Assembly: GCA_903843305.1 (NCBI GenBank)
Contig: CAIMPI010000051.1
Span: 1-38,358, forward strand
Source of the DNA: an uncultured Chlorobiaceae bacterium
Lineage (GTDB): Bacteria; Bacteroidota; Chlorobiia; Chlorobiales; Chlorobiaceae
Length of the DNA: 38,358 nucleotides
Direction: 5' to 3'
Shown here: positions 15,000-24,658 of the stretch, one piece after another
Position numbering within the stretch: position 1 is the first letter of the stretch
How the letters are laid out: the number at the start of each line of letters is the position of its first letter
Program-made: the position numbers and the translations under genes
Notes under the pieces: model-generated
Seen by the model: only the letters and a program-made list of their open reading frames with translations
Databases searched by the model: none
What the model was told of the DNA's origin: nothing

Positions 15000-16762
15000 G
15001 CAACGAAACGACTATTCCGACACCTGCAACTCCGGATGTATGCACGGTAGCCGTTTTGATCGATGGCGCTGAAATTCCCGGTAAATTTCACGTTTTATCC
15101 GTTTCCGTAACTCGGGAACTGAACAGGATTCCTGTAGCGACGCTTCAACTTCTGGATGGAGAAGCTGCTAAATCAACGTTTGAAGCAAGTAACAGCGATC
15201 TTTTTATTCCGGGTAAAAAAATTGAAATCCAGCTTGGGTACCGTTCAAAGAATGAGTCTGTATTCAAAGGGATCATCATTAAGCACAGCATTAAAATACG
15301 CAAAGCAGCAACCCTGCTTCTCGTGGAATGTCGTCATGAGGCGCTTAAGATGACCAGCGGAGTCAAGAGCCGTTATTATATCGACAAGCTGGACAGCGAT
15401 ATTATGGAGGAGATTCTCGGGTTATACGGCTTCAACAAGGATGTTGAGGCGACAAAGCCAAAACTGAAAGAAGTTGTTCAGTATAATTCCACAGATTGGG
15501 ATTTTCTTCTGTGCCGCGCTGAAGCTAATGGTCAAGTTGCCCTTGTTGGAGACGATAAGATAACCATTGCCTCACCTGATAGCAGTAAAAGTGCGGTGGT
15601 GAAGGTAAACTTCGGATCTACCATTCTTGAACTTGACGCTGAAATAGATGCCCGCTCGCAAAGCAAAGGCATTAAAGCGAGTAGTTGGAATTCGACGGAT
15701 CAGAATGTGATTGAAGCAGAAGCCAGCGAGCCTTCCATAACCAACAGTGGGAACCTTTTACCAGCGAATCTTGCAAATATTATTGGTGGCGATGCCCATG
15801 CTATCCAGCATGGCGGTAAACTTGATCAATCTGTACTTCAGGCGTGGGCCAATGGCCGTCTGATGAAAGAACGTTTTGCGAAAGTTCGCGGACGTGTGCG
15901 TTTTCAGGGTTTTTCAGGTGTTTCACCAGGGAATATTATAGAGGTAACTGGTATTGGAGAACGTTTTGAGGGTACAATGTATGTTTCCGGTGTTCGTCAA
16001 ACTGTTGATAATGGAAACTGGGAAACGGATGTGCAGTTCGGGTTAAATCCTGAACTTTTTGCTGAAACCTACAATTTTCGTCCTTTACCGGCATCAGGTT
16101 TGCTGCCTGCCGTCAGTGGCCTGCAAATCGGTATTGTCACGGTACTGGAAAATGATCCGGATGGTGAAGAGCGTATCAAGGTGAGACTTCCCCTGGTGAG
16201 CGCTTCAGAAGAAGGAATCTGGGCGCGTATAGCTACTCTGGATGCCGGTAAAAATCGTGGTACGTTTTTTCGCCCTGAAATCGGTGATGAAGTAGTTGTA
16301 GGTTTTCTCAGTGATGATCCCTGCTATCCCGTTATCCTTGGCATGTGCCATAGCAGCGCAAAACCTGCTCCTGAACCAGCCAAAGACAGCAACCATCGGA
16401 AAGGCTATGTCAGCCGGGAAAAAATGCAATTCACCTTTGATGATGAAAAAAAAATCATTGTTCTCGAAACTCCCGGCGGCAACAAACTGACGCTTTCAGA
16501 TGAAGACAAGGGAATTGTTATTGAAGACCAGAATGGCAATAAAATCACGCTTGACGATAGCGGAGTAAAAATTGACAGTTCCAAGGATCTCATCCTGAAA
16601 GCCTCAAAAGATATGAACGCCGAAGGTTCGAACATAGAGTTAAAAGCGCAGACGGGTTTTAAGGCATCTGGAGCCGGAAGCGCAGAAGTTTCAGGCGCCA
16701 GCACAACAATAAAAGGAAGTGCCACAACGACCATCAGTGGTGGCGTCGTTCAGATTAACTGA
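14996..16762 (+). CDS. eCIS spike/hub protein, VgrG-like (Afp8-type)
   Basis: A 588-residue spike built like VgrG (gp27-gp5). Residues 1-350 form the hub (phage late-control D type): 'FHVLSVSVTRELNRIPVATLQLLDG', 'VQYNSTDWDFLLCRAEANG'. Residues 365-450 hold the OB-fold ('IGIVTVLENDPDGEERIKVRLPLV', 'FFRPEIGDEVVVGFLSDDP'). The rest is a repetitive beta-prism needle ('GGNKLTLSDEDKGIVIEDQN', then Ala/Ser/Thr repeats). It trimerises to join tube and tip. The start is GTG; the upstream TGA overlaps it in a 4-base GTGA, so coupling is very likely. No extra enzymatic C-terminal domain is present. Confidence 0.94.
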   Translation: MSNETTIPTPATPDVCTVAVLIDGAEIPGKFHVLSVSVTRELNRIPVATLQLLDGEAAKSTFEASNSDLFIPGKKIEIQLGYRSKNESVFKGIIIKHSIKIRKAATLLLVECRHEALKMTSGVKSRYYIDKLDSDIMEEILGLYGFNKDVEATKPKLKEVVQYNSTDWDFLLCRAEANGQVALVGDDKITIASPDSSKSAVVKVNFGSTILELDAEIDARSQSKGIKASSWNSTDQNVIEAEASEPSITNSGNLLPANLANIIGGDAHAIQHGGKLDQSVLQAWANGRLMKERFAKVRGRVRFQGFSGVSPGNIIEVTGIGERFEGTMYVSGVRQTVDNGNWETDVQFGLNPELFAETYNFRPLPASGLLPAVSGLQIGIVTVLENDPDGEERIKVRLPLVSASEEGIWARIATLDAGKNRGTFFRPEIGDEVVVGFLSDDPCYPVILGMCHSSAKPAPEPAKDSNHRKGYVSREKMQFTFDDEKKIIVLETPGGNKLTLSDEDKGIVIEDQNGNKITLDDSGVKIDSSKDLILKASKDMNAEGSNIELKAQTGFKASGAGSAEVSGASTTIKGSATTTISGGVVQIN

Positions 16763-16776
16763 TAAAAATTAAAGAA

Positions 16777-17046
16777 ATGCCTCCAGCGGCACGTGTCAGC
16801 GATATGATTGTCAGTTCAGCAACTCAAGGCGCACCTGTGCCCATTATTCCGCCAGGAGCTCCAACAGTGCTTATCGGAGGACTTCCTGCGGCGCGTATGG
16901 GGGACTCTTGTGGCGCTGATGCAATCCTGATAGGTTCTGCGACAGTGTTGATCGGAGGAATGCCTGCGGCAAGAATCGGTGACCTGACTGCTGCGGGAGG
17001 TTCCGTGTTACCTCCCGGAGCCCCGACGGTACTCATTGGAGGGTAA
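16777..17046 (+). CDS. PAAR-repeat spike tip protein (Afp10-like)
   Basis: An 89-residue stand-alone PAAR protein. Repeats of the kind 'PPGAPTVLIGGLPAARMGD' and 'SATVLIGGMPAARIGD' fold into a small metal-stabilised cone that sharpens the VgrG spike. It ends right at the last 'VLIGG', so there is no toxin extension. The gene follows the spike gene by 14 bases and precedes gp25; in Afp the PAAR gene comes after gp25, so the two are swapped here. Confidence 0.93.
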   Translation: MPPAARVSDMIVSSATQGAPVPIIPPGAPTVLIGGLPAARMGDSCGADAILIGSATVLIGGMPAARIGDLTAAGGSVLPPGAPTVLIGG

Positions 17047-17108
17047 CAGCAGGGAAAAGGCGGTCTATGTTTTTTTTCTGGAACAACTAAAACGCTCATA
17101 AGAAACAG

Positions 17109-17552
17109 ATGGATCTTCCATTTCTCGGTCGCGGGTGGTCTTTTCCCCCCACATTTAATCGGACGGCCTCTGGTGTTGAGATGCTTGAGGGAGAGGCTGA
17201 TATTGTTTCAAGCCTCCAGCTTTTGCTCAGTACTGCACAGGGTGAACGGGTCATGCTGCCTCAATACGGTTGTAACCTTGATGAGTTGCTCTTTGAAAGC
17301 CTCGATATGCGCATGAAAACCCTTATGGCCGATAAGGTCGAGTCTGCCATTCTTTATCATGAGTCGCGTATCGAACTCGAAAATGTTGAGCTTGATGAAA
17401 GCGGGGAACTTGAGGGTGTTGTGCTGATAAATATCGTTTACCGTGTCAAAACCACCAATTCACGCTTTAACCTTGTTTTTCCTTATTACAAGCTTGAAGC
17501 TACGGATGTTAATCTTGCTGTGACCGTAAATTTATTACCCGATAACAGTTGA
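17109..17552 (+). CDS. eCIS baseplate wedge protein, gp25-like (Afp9-type)
   Basis: A 147-residue gp25/lysozyme-like baseplate wedge protein. It shows 'FLGRGWSFPPTF', 'EGEADIVSSLQLLLSTAQGERVMLPQYGCNLDELLFE' and 'YRVKTTNSRFNLVFPYY'. The Gly-Glu-Arg 'GERVM(L)P(Q)(Y)G' run is the family's EPR-type core motif. The protein joins sheath to baseplate and nucleates sheath polymerisation. The next gene starts 3 bases after its stop. Confidence 0.93.
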   Translation: MDLPFLGRGWSFPPTFNRTASGVEMLEGEADIVSSLQLLLSTAQGERVMLPQYGCNLDELLFESLDMRMKTLMADKVESAILYHESRIELENVELDESGELEGVVLINIVYRVKTTNSRFNLVFPYYKLEATDVNLAVTVNLLPDNS

Positions 17553-17555
17553 CGT

Positions 17556-20500
17556 ATGTCCACAGATAATGAATGCCGGACCACTACGGATCCGTATAAC
17601 AATGTCAGGGAGGGTACAAGCCAGGATCAGAGGCCATCAGCGGCACTGAATGCAGCTTATGTTCCAGTCAATGAGCATGGCCCGGCACATGGTATGGTGT
17701 TTGCTCAAGACTATGCCGCCATGCTGAGCTATTTTGATTCATCCAATATCCTTACAGGAGATTGGCAGCCTTTTTTCAGCGGCGATGTTTCGGCACAACT
17801 GGCTCTTGTGGCCATTGAAGATATCAATGCTTACAAAGCTGCCATCAAATCCTGGTTCGATTATCTGAACATTCGGGATCATCAGTATGATCATGATCGC
17901 CTGAAAAATACTTTTGGTTTTCTTTACAGCAGTCTGGGAACCATGGCTGTCCAGCTTGATGAGTTTAAAAAGCATCTACCAGATGAAATCAGCCTGAAAG
18001 GTACGCTGCAAAACCTTGTCAAAAACCAGTTAGCACCAGCATTCAAACGTCTTATTGCTTATTTCAAGGGGGCAAAAGCGCTTTATCTGATCCACGATAC
18101 TGTTCCATCACCAACAGTGATGATCCTGCGTAATCCAGTTGTGACCTTTGAATCCGTTCTTGTTGCAGGATTATCCACCGACTGGAGTGAAGAGCTGGCG
18201 TGGAATGACTATGTTGCTCTTATTAAGGAAGATGCATCGGTGTATGGCGACAAGCCCGCTAATCTTTCGGAGAAGCTCTTTATTCAAATCAATCATTGCA
18301 CAACGCACAACCTGTTCAAATCTGTTTTTGACCAGTTTCTGAAAGTATTTGCCCGCATTATCAGCGAGGCTGAGCGTGCTCTTGATGATACCTTTACAAA
18401 ATGGGATAAACATGAACCCCATTATGCACTTTTTCTTGCTTTTTTGCGCCTCTTTGAATACGTGCGTACAAAGGCTAATACGCTGACCCGTCGTCATCTT
18501 GATTTCTATTACAGGGAGATTCTTCGCCTCAGCGAAAAACCTGCTCAACCGGGTCATGTGCATCTTCTGTTAGAGCTGGCAAAGCATGCACTTTCCCATG
18601 AATGTAAAGCAGGTGAAGAGTTCAAGGCAGGCAAAGATGATTTGGGCCGGGATGCTTTTTTCGCAAATGATAATGACTTTGTTGCAAATCAGGCGAAGGT
18701 TATGGCCTTGAAAACCATGTATCGACATGGTGATGAAAAGGTTGGCACAGCAATTCCGAACAGTATTTATAAAGGCAGGTTTCTGGCTTTATCCAGGCGT
18801 ATATTCCTTCCCAATATTTATAAAGGGCGGATTTATGCGTCACCTCTTGCCAACACTACTGACCAATCCTGGCATCCATTTTTCAACAAGCTCTATAATG
18901 AGGGAGTACTACAGAAAATCAACATGCCTGAAGCTGAGTTAGGATTTGCCATTGCTTCACATTATTTGCTGTTGGAAGAGGGGGGGCGGATAATCACTGT
19001 TGAATTCACGCTTGCCTCTCCTTTATCAGGATTCAGCCAAGAGCACGGTAATGCTGTAGAGTGTTCACTTACCACGAAAAAGGGATGGCTTACAGCAGAA
19101 GAGGTAACCTTTCGAGCCATTACCGACCAGCAATTACAGGTTCAAATAACACTTAACGGGAATGCCCCTGCCATAACTCCTTACTCAAGCAAGGTACATG
19201 GATATGTTTTTGATACCGAGCTGCCGGTTTTAGTTGTCAAGCTGCGGTATCTGGATAATTCAAATTTTATCTATCCTCTACTCCAGGAGGTAGTTATCCA
19301 GTCCATTGATCTTAAAGTTGATGTCAAAGGGCTCAAATCTATTGCTATTTCCAACGATTTCGGCCCTGTAGATGCCAGCAAGCCATTCCAGCCGTTTGGA
19401 GCGTCTCCCGTACAAGGAAATGCGTTGATTATCGGCTCGAAAGAGGTTTTTCAAAAACAACCGGAAGCTTTCAGCGCAGATATTATCTGGCAGATCAAAC
19501 CAGTTCCTTATAAAAAAACACCTTCCATTGTTGTTGAATTCCTTGGCCAGGGAACGTGGGCACCCTCAAGCTACAGTTCAGCCCTCTCCCAGGCGGAACC
19601 CCTTATCGACTTATCCGAAAATGTCGAGTATTCATTGCTCGACCTGCCTGACTTTACACCCAATGAATATTTTTTGACCAGTTCTCGCCGGGGATTTTTC
19701 AGATTGATGCTGACTGCCGGGTTCGGGTATGCCGAATACCAGGCTGACCTGATAAAATATCTGATCAGCAAGGCAGAGACTGATAAACCTGGAAGCCCCC
19801 CTGTTGCTCCTGCTATTGCTTCACTGACACTCGACTACGTTGCTAAAACGACTATACAACTCAATTCTTCCTCCCAGGATGCTTATCAGAACCGCACAGG
19901 CCGTTTTTTCCATCTTGCTCCATTCGGGCAAGCCGAGCAGCATCCTTTTTTACGTTCTTCCAAGAAAACCACGTTGTTGCCTCAATTCAGTTTTCTGCGT
20001 GATAATACCATCATGAAAAGCGAGGCTGAATTTTATATTGGCGTTAACGGATTGCAGCTCCCGCAAAATCTTTCACTCTTGTTTCAGGTGGAAGATGGAA
20101 CAGCAAATCCTCTTGCTTTGAAGCCAAAGCCTCATATTCATTGGAGTTATCTTAGTAATAATGAATGGATAGGATTTGAGAAAAACGAGGTGCAGGATGG
20201 CACCGACGAACTCCTGAATTCCGGCATAATAACCCTGGCGGTTTCAGAGAAGGCAACCGCCAATAACACAATTTTGCCGACTGGACTCTTCTGGATTCGT
20301 GCCGCAGTGTATGAAAAAAGTGACGCCGTCTGCAAACTGCGGTTACTTCAGGCTCAGGCATTGAAAGCCAGTTTTGTTGATCATGTGAATTCCCCGACCT
20401 TTACAGCGACGCCGCTGCAGGCGGGAACAATCACTAAGCTTGCTCAACCCGATGCAGAAATAAAAGCTGTCAGTCAACCATTTGCTTCGTTTGGCGGGTG

Positions 20501-21239
20501 TGGTGTGGAGCAAACCGAAGCGTTTAATACGCGCATCAGTGAACGCCTGCGCCACAAGGATCGCGCAGTTACGTTGTGGGATTACGAACGTTTGATCCTT
20601 GAGGCTTTTCCGCAAATTTATAAAGTGAAGTGCCTTAACCATACCTGCTACGAACCCAGCGAAAGCGGCGCTGGCATATACAAGGAATTAGCGCCGGGTC
20701 ATGTCACCATTATCACCATTCCAAACTTACAGTTCCATAATCTGCGAGATCCGCTCAGACCCTATACCAGTCTTGGTTTGTTGCAAGAGATCGATGCGTT
20801 TGTAAAAAAACGTCTTGGCTGTTTTGCAGTGCTGCATGTTAAAAACCCTCAGTTCGAAGAAGTGCGTGTCAGTTTCAAGCTACGCCTGTATGACGGTTTC
20901 GATGAAACCTATTACGTGAACATGTTGCAGCAGGCGATTACCCGATTTCTGTCGCCATGGGCATTTGCCGGAGGTGGCCGACTATCATTTGGTGGAAAAA
21001 TCTACAAATCAGTGCTGATCAATTTTATTGAGGAGCAGCCTTATGTTGATTATGTGACTGATGTTCAGTTGTTTCAGGATATCAATGGGGAACCACCAAG
21101 TTCGGATCACCTTAGTGAGGTGAAAGGTTCGAGGGCTGTATCTGTTCTGGTTTCAGCCCCGGCGATAAAACACGAGATTACGCTCATTACCTCTACGCCG
21201 GAAAATGCATCCGGTAAAACTTGTCTGTGTGAAGCATGA
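17556..21239 (+). CDS. Large eCIS baseplate protein, gpJ-like (Afp11-type)
   Basis: A 1227-residue baseplate wedge protein. Its position after gp25 and its C-terminal 'RISERLRHKDRAVTLWDYERLILEAFPQIYKVKC' (about residues 1000-1030) match baseplate J/Afp11 proteins, in which this region forms the wedge core around the hub. The earlier parts are mostly beta-rich with helical stretches near residues 80-290. A short pair of repeats, 'NSIYKGRF' and 'PNIYKGRI', occurs near residues 405-427. The stop overlaps the next start by 4 bases (ATGA), so the two large wedge proteins are probably made in a fixed ratio. Function in particle assembly is inferred from family. Confidence 0.88.
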   Translation: MSTDNECRTTTDPYNNVREGTSQDQRPSAALNAAYVPVNEHGPAHGMVFAQDYAAMLSYFDSSNILTGDWQPFFSGDVSAQLALVAIEDINAYKAAIKSWFDYLNIRDHQYDHDRLKNTFGFLYSSLGTMAVQLDEFKKHLPDEISLKGTLQNLVKNQLAPAFKRLIAYFKGAKALYLIHDTVPSPTVMILRNPVVTFESVLVAGLSTDWSEELAWNDYVALIKEDASVYGDKPANLSEKLFIQINHCTTHNLFKSVFDQFLKVFARIISEAERALDDTFTKWDKHEPHYALFLAFLRLFEYVRTKANTLTRRHLDFYYREILRLSEKPAQPGHVHLLLELAKHALSHECKAGEEFKAGKDDLGRDAFFANDNDFVANQAKVMALKTMYRHGDEKVGTAIPNSIYKGRFLALSRRIFLPNIYKGRIYASPLANTTDQSWHPFFNKLYNEGVLQKINMPEAELGFAIASHYLLLEEGGRIITVEFTLASPLSGFSQEHGNAVECSLTTKKGWLTAEEVTFRAITDQQLQVQITLNGNAPAITPYSSKVHGYVFDTELPVLVVKLRYLDNSNFIYPLLQEVVIQSIDLKVDVKGLKSIAISNDFGPVDASKPFQPFGASPVQGNALIIGSKEVFQKQPEAFSADIIWQIKPVPYKKTPSIVVEFLGQGTWAPSSYSSALSQAEPLIDLSENVEYSLLDLPDFTPNEYFLTSSRRGFFRLMLTAGFGYAEYQADLIKYLISKAETDKPGSPPVAPAIASLTLDYVAKTTIQLNSSSQDAYQNRTGRFFHLAPFGQAEQHPFLRSSKKTTLLPQFSFLRDNTIMKSEAEFYIGVNGLQLPQNLSLLFQVEDGTANPLALKPKPHIHWSYLSNNEWIGFEKNEVQDGTDELLNSGIITLAVSEKATANNTILPTGLFWIRAAVYEKSDAVCKLRLLQAQALKASFVDHVNSPTFTATPLQAGTITKLAQPDAEIKAVSQPFASFGGCGVEQTEAFNTRISERLRHKDRAVTLWDYERLILEAFPQIYKVKCLNHTCYEPSESGAGIYKELAPGHVTIITIPNLQFHNLRDPLRPYTSLGLLQEIDAFVKKRLGCFAVLHVKNPQFEEVRVSFKLRLYDGFDETYYVNMLQQAITRFLSPWAFAGGGRLSFGGKIYKSVLINFIEEQPYVDYVTDVQLFQDINGEPPSSDHLSEVKGSRAVSVLVSAPAIKHEITLITSTPENASGKTCLCEA

Positions 21240-24200
21240 GCCAGAGTCAAAAAACCATAGCGAAACATCCCGTCCTTGAGCCAGCGGAAGATTTCTACAG
21301 ATTGCGCAGGGATGGCATCGGCTTTATCGAACAGATGGCAAGCTTGCTGTGGACAGATTATAATACGCACGATCCCGGCATTACAACGCTGGAGGCACTT
21401 TGTTATGCAATTACCGATCTGGCATATCGTATCGGTTGGGATATCAAGGATATTCTTTCACCGGAAACAGCTTCTTCGGATTCTTCCCGGCCTTATCCAA
21501 ACCAGGCGTTTTTTACTGCAAGGGAGATTTTGACGATCAATCCCGTTACGACCGATGATTTTCGCCGTGTGCTTATCGATCTTCCAATAATCCGTAATGC
21601 CTGGGTTTTCTGCAAGGACTGCGCATGTGAATCGAGCTATTATGCATGGTGTGAAAAAGGCCAATCACAGTTCTCTTACCAAAATCCCGGCGATTTGTCC
21701 CAGTCTACAATAAATAAGGTCGCTCCACAGGGACTGTATGATGTGAGAGTAGAACTCGAAGCCGACCATGAACTGGGTGACCTGAATGATCGCAAAATTG
21801 AGTATACATCCATTTTTCATGATACCGATGGTGCACACTCGACCATGATGGAACTGCGTTTCCCTGATATTAATCTTGTCGACGGTCAATGGTGGACGCT
21901 TTTTCTTGACAGTGATGAAGCGTTTGCAAATACTGCTGACACCGACATGTTTACGGTGACGCTTTCAAGGCTTGGCGCAACGAAAACCTATGATCTGCTA
22001 ACCGATCCGACACTCGATCCTGAGGGCCGCAATAACTATCTTCGCAATCATTGGCGGACCGTGTTCTATCTCGATTTTACCATAACCTTTACCCCTGTTC
22101 CTTCTGACAGCTCTCAAAGCAGCCTGACCATTCGCATAAATAATTCGACACTGCGTTTTTTTGGTGATACTGCAGGAAAAAATGCGATGACCGTCGAAAA
22201 GTTAAAAACAATACTGGAGGACAAGCGTGCAGGAGGCTTTATTCAGCGTTACCGAAGGAAGGCCATTGCCGCACGGGATGCTGTGCTGAGCGCAAAAGCC
22301 GAGTTGCTCTTGCATCGTAATCTGGATGAGGACTATTCTTCGGTAACCGTCATAGGTATAGAAGAGGTCGCCGTTTGTGCTGATGTTGAACTGAAGGCAG
22401 ATGCCGACATCGAATGGGTACAGGCGAAAATCTGGTTTGAAATAGAACAGTATTTCAATCCTCCGATCCGCTTCTATACTTCGCAGGAATTACAAAATAC
22501 CGGAGAGCCTGTCGAAGAGATATTCAATGGGCCTGAACTCAACTGCGGTTTTATCAGGACCGATGATCTGGAGAAGGCCTCACTCAAGAGTGAATTGCGA
22601 GTTTCAGACATTATCAACAACTTGATGGAGATTGAAGGGGTGATCGCGGTCAACCGGTTGCTGCTGACCAAATATGATGCTGAAGGAAATGCGGTCAAGG
22701 GTGATGCAGATTTTGATCCGAGCAAAACCAGTGCATCATGGCTATTGTTAGTCAACGAACAGTGCCAGCCGAGGTTGTACAAGAATGCTTCACGTTTTCT
22801 GTTTTATAAAAACGGACTTCCATTTTTGCCGAGGATGGATGAGGTTTCAGATACCCTGAATCAGTTGCGTGGTGAGGCTGAACGTCCGAAGCTGAACAAT
22901 GTCGATATGGAGTTGAGTATTCCGGCAGGTACTTTCAGAGACAGCAAGGATTATTATCCCGTACAATACAGTCTGCCCCTTGTTTATGGTACCGGTACCG
23001 AAGGAGTTCCTTCTCAAGCATCAGAACTCCGTATAGCTCAGGCGAAACAGATGAAAGCCTATCTGATGGTATTTGAGCAGATGGTCGGTAATGCCCTGGC
23101 TCAACTGGCCCATACCGCAGATCTCTTTTCGCTCGACCCTGACATCAGGCAGACCTATTTCGTCAAAGTGTTCAGCGAGGAGGTGATTAAAGGATTTGAT
23201 GAGATCAAAAACGGCAAATATGGAAGTGAAGCCCTTGAACAAATTTCAGAAACTCGTTCCGAATTTCTTCAGCGCAGGAACCGGTTTCTTGATCATCTTC
23301 TGGCCCGTTTCGGTGAACTCTTCAGCGACTATGCACTCTTGCTGAACAATGTCTATGGTAAGCAGGTAGCTCTTGAGCGTTTAATGGACGACAAGATTGC
23401 TTTCCTTAAAGCCTATCCGCTGATCAGCCACAACAGGGCTAAAGCTTATGATTACACTTCCGGCTCATATTTACAGAACAACCAGCCAAGCATCAAAAAA
23501 CGTGTCAGTCTCCTGCTTGGTTATCCTGATCTGACTTTTTTCTTCACTGGTACTCATCCGGCTTATGGTCCGGGGTATACCGTGCCGTTTGAGTTAAAGG
23601 ACAGAAACAACAAAATATGGCTGAAAGGAAAAATCACTCTTCCTGTCTCCTCGGCGGGTGAGGCTGAAACAAAAGCTTTCCATGAACTGCTTGTCCGGAT
23701 GCATCAATCGCAATACTACGACATCGTTCACAAACAAAAAACAGGTCTTTTCCAGCTTGTTTTCAACGATAAAACAAGTAAAGTACATGCATTGCATCCA
23801 TCATTGTTCAGCATGCACTCCGCAGCAGAAGAGGTACAGAAAGAATTACAGGCATGGAGTGCAAATGAACGCCTGATTGTTGTTGAACATCTCCTTCTAC
23901 GCCCGAAATTTCCTGGAGATGCGCTCTATAAACCCTGCAGCGAAGGTGGCTGTATGACCTGTGGGGATGAAGACTCCTATTCCTTCAGGCTTACATTCGT
24001 CATGCCCGGCTGGACGGCTCTCTATACCGACAATCTGGAGATGCGTGGGTTTGCTGAACGTACCATCAGTGAGGAAACACCGTCGCACCTGCTTGGCAAA
24101 ACCTGCTGGGTAGGCAATGATGACGGCCAGTTTGACCGTTTTGAAGAAACATGGTATGAGTGGCTCACGGTTAATTCCAGAGTTGACTGGATAGAGGAGC

Positions 24201-24637
24201 GCCTGTATGAGCGCATTAAGGTCATGCTCAACGCTAATCTGCTGTCACTTGCAGAAAAGGAAGATATCTGTAAATGTGCTACTGAGATTTTGACAAAATG
24301 CGGGATGGAGTTTTATCACTGGATGGAAAGCAACGTAAAAAACGGAAATTTACCCGATACCGACTTCGATCCTTCTGCCATCAGCTTGTGCAATGGAATG
24401 ATATTCCGGAATGGAACAGATAACGACATTCTCCACTTCCTTAAAGATCGTTATAACAACTATAAAAAAGTTTCATTCCTGCTCTGGAATGTCGTGAATA
24501 GACTCGGCGAACTGCACAATACCTATCCCGTTGCAACTCTGCATGATTGTGATGAAGGCAGTGATAGTAACCCGGTTCGTTTAGACAACACAGCCCTTGG
24601 AAACGATCCGTTGAGTTCATCATCAGAAAGTAAATGA
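21236..24637 (+). CDS. Large eCIS baseplate protein (Afp12-type)
   Basis: A 1133-residue partner of the preceding wedge protein. The N-terminal 'FYRLRRDGIGFIEQMASLLWTDYNTHDPGITTLEALCYAITDLAYRIGW' is the clearest Afp12-type signature. Two cysteine clusters stand out: C126-x2-C129-x-C131-x7-C139 and C901-x4-C906-x2-C909. These suggest bound metal or a disulfide-locked fold. The protein likely completes the baseplate wedge and its outer ring. It overlaps the upstream gene by 4 bases, and a 21-base gap follows. No membrane segment is present. Confidence 0.87.
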   Translation: MSQSQKTIAKHPVLEPAEDFYRLRRDGIGFIEQMASLLWTDYNTHDPGITTLEALCYAITDLAYRIGWDIKDILSPETASSDSSRPYPNQAFFTAREILTINPVTTDDFRRVLIDLPIIRNAWVFCKDCACESSYYAWCEKGQSQFSYQNPGDLSQSTINKVAPQGLYDVRVELEADHELGDLNDRKIEYTSIFHDTDGAHSTMMELRFPDINLVDGQWWTLFLDSDEAFANTADTDMFTVTLSRLGATKTYDLLTDPTLDPEGRNNYLRNHWRTVFYLDFTITFTPVPSDSSQSSLTIRINNSTLRFFGDTAGKNAMTVEKLKTILEDKRAGGFIQRYRRKAIAARDAVLSAKAELLLHRNLDEDYSSVTVIGIEEVAVCADVELKADADIEWVQAKIWFEIEQYFNPPIRFYTSQELQNTGEPVEEIFNGPELNCGFIRTDDLEKASLKSELRVSDIINNLMEIEGVIAVNRLLLTKYDAEGNAVKGDADFDPSKTSASWLLLVNEQCQPRLYKNASRFLFYKNGLPFLPRMDEVSDTLNQLRGEAERPKLNNVDMELSIPAGTFRDSKDYYPVQYSLPLVYGTGTEGVPSQASELRIAQAKQMKAYLMVFEQMVGNALAQLAHTADLFSLDPDIRQTYFVKVFSEEVIKGFDEIKNGKYGSEALEQISETRSEFLQRRNRFLDHLLARFGELFSDYALLLNNVYGKQVALERLMDDKIAFLKAYPLISHNRAKAYDYTSGSYLQNNQPSIKKRVSLLLGYPDLTFFFTGTHPAYGPGYTVPFELKDRNNKIWLKGKITLPVSSAGEAETKAFHELLVRMHQSQYYDIVHKQKTGLFQLVFNDKTSKVHALHPSLFSMHSAAEEVQKELQAWSANERLIVVEHLLLRPKFPGDALYKPCSEGGCMTCGDEDSYSFRLTFVMPGWTALYTDNLEMRGFAERTISEETPSHLLGKTCWVGNDDGQFDRFEETWYEWLTVNSRVDWIEERLYERIKVMLNANLLSLAEKEDICKCATEILTKCGMEFYHWMESNVKNGNLPDTDFDPSAISLCNGMIFRNGTDNDILHFLKDRYNNYKKVSFLLWNVVNRLGELHNTYPVATLHDCDEGSDSNPVRLDNTALGNDPLSSSSESK

Positions 24638-24658
24638 TAACGGTCAAACAACTGTACC

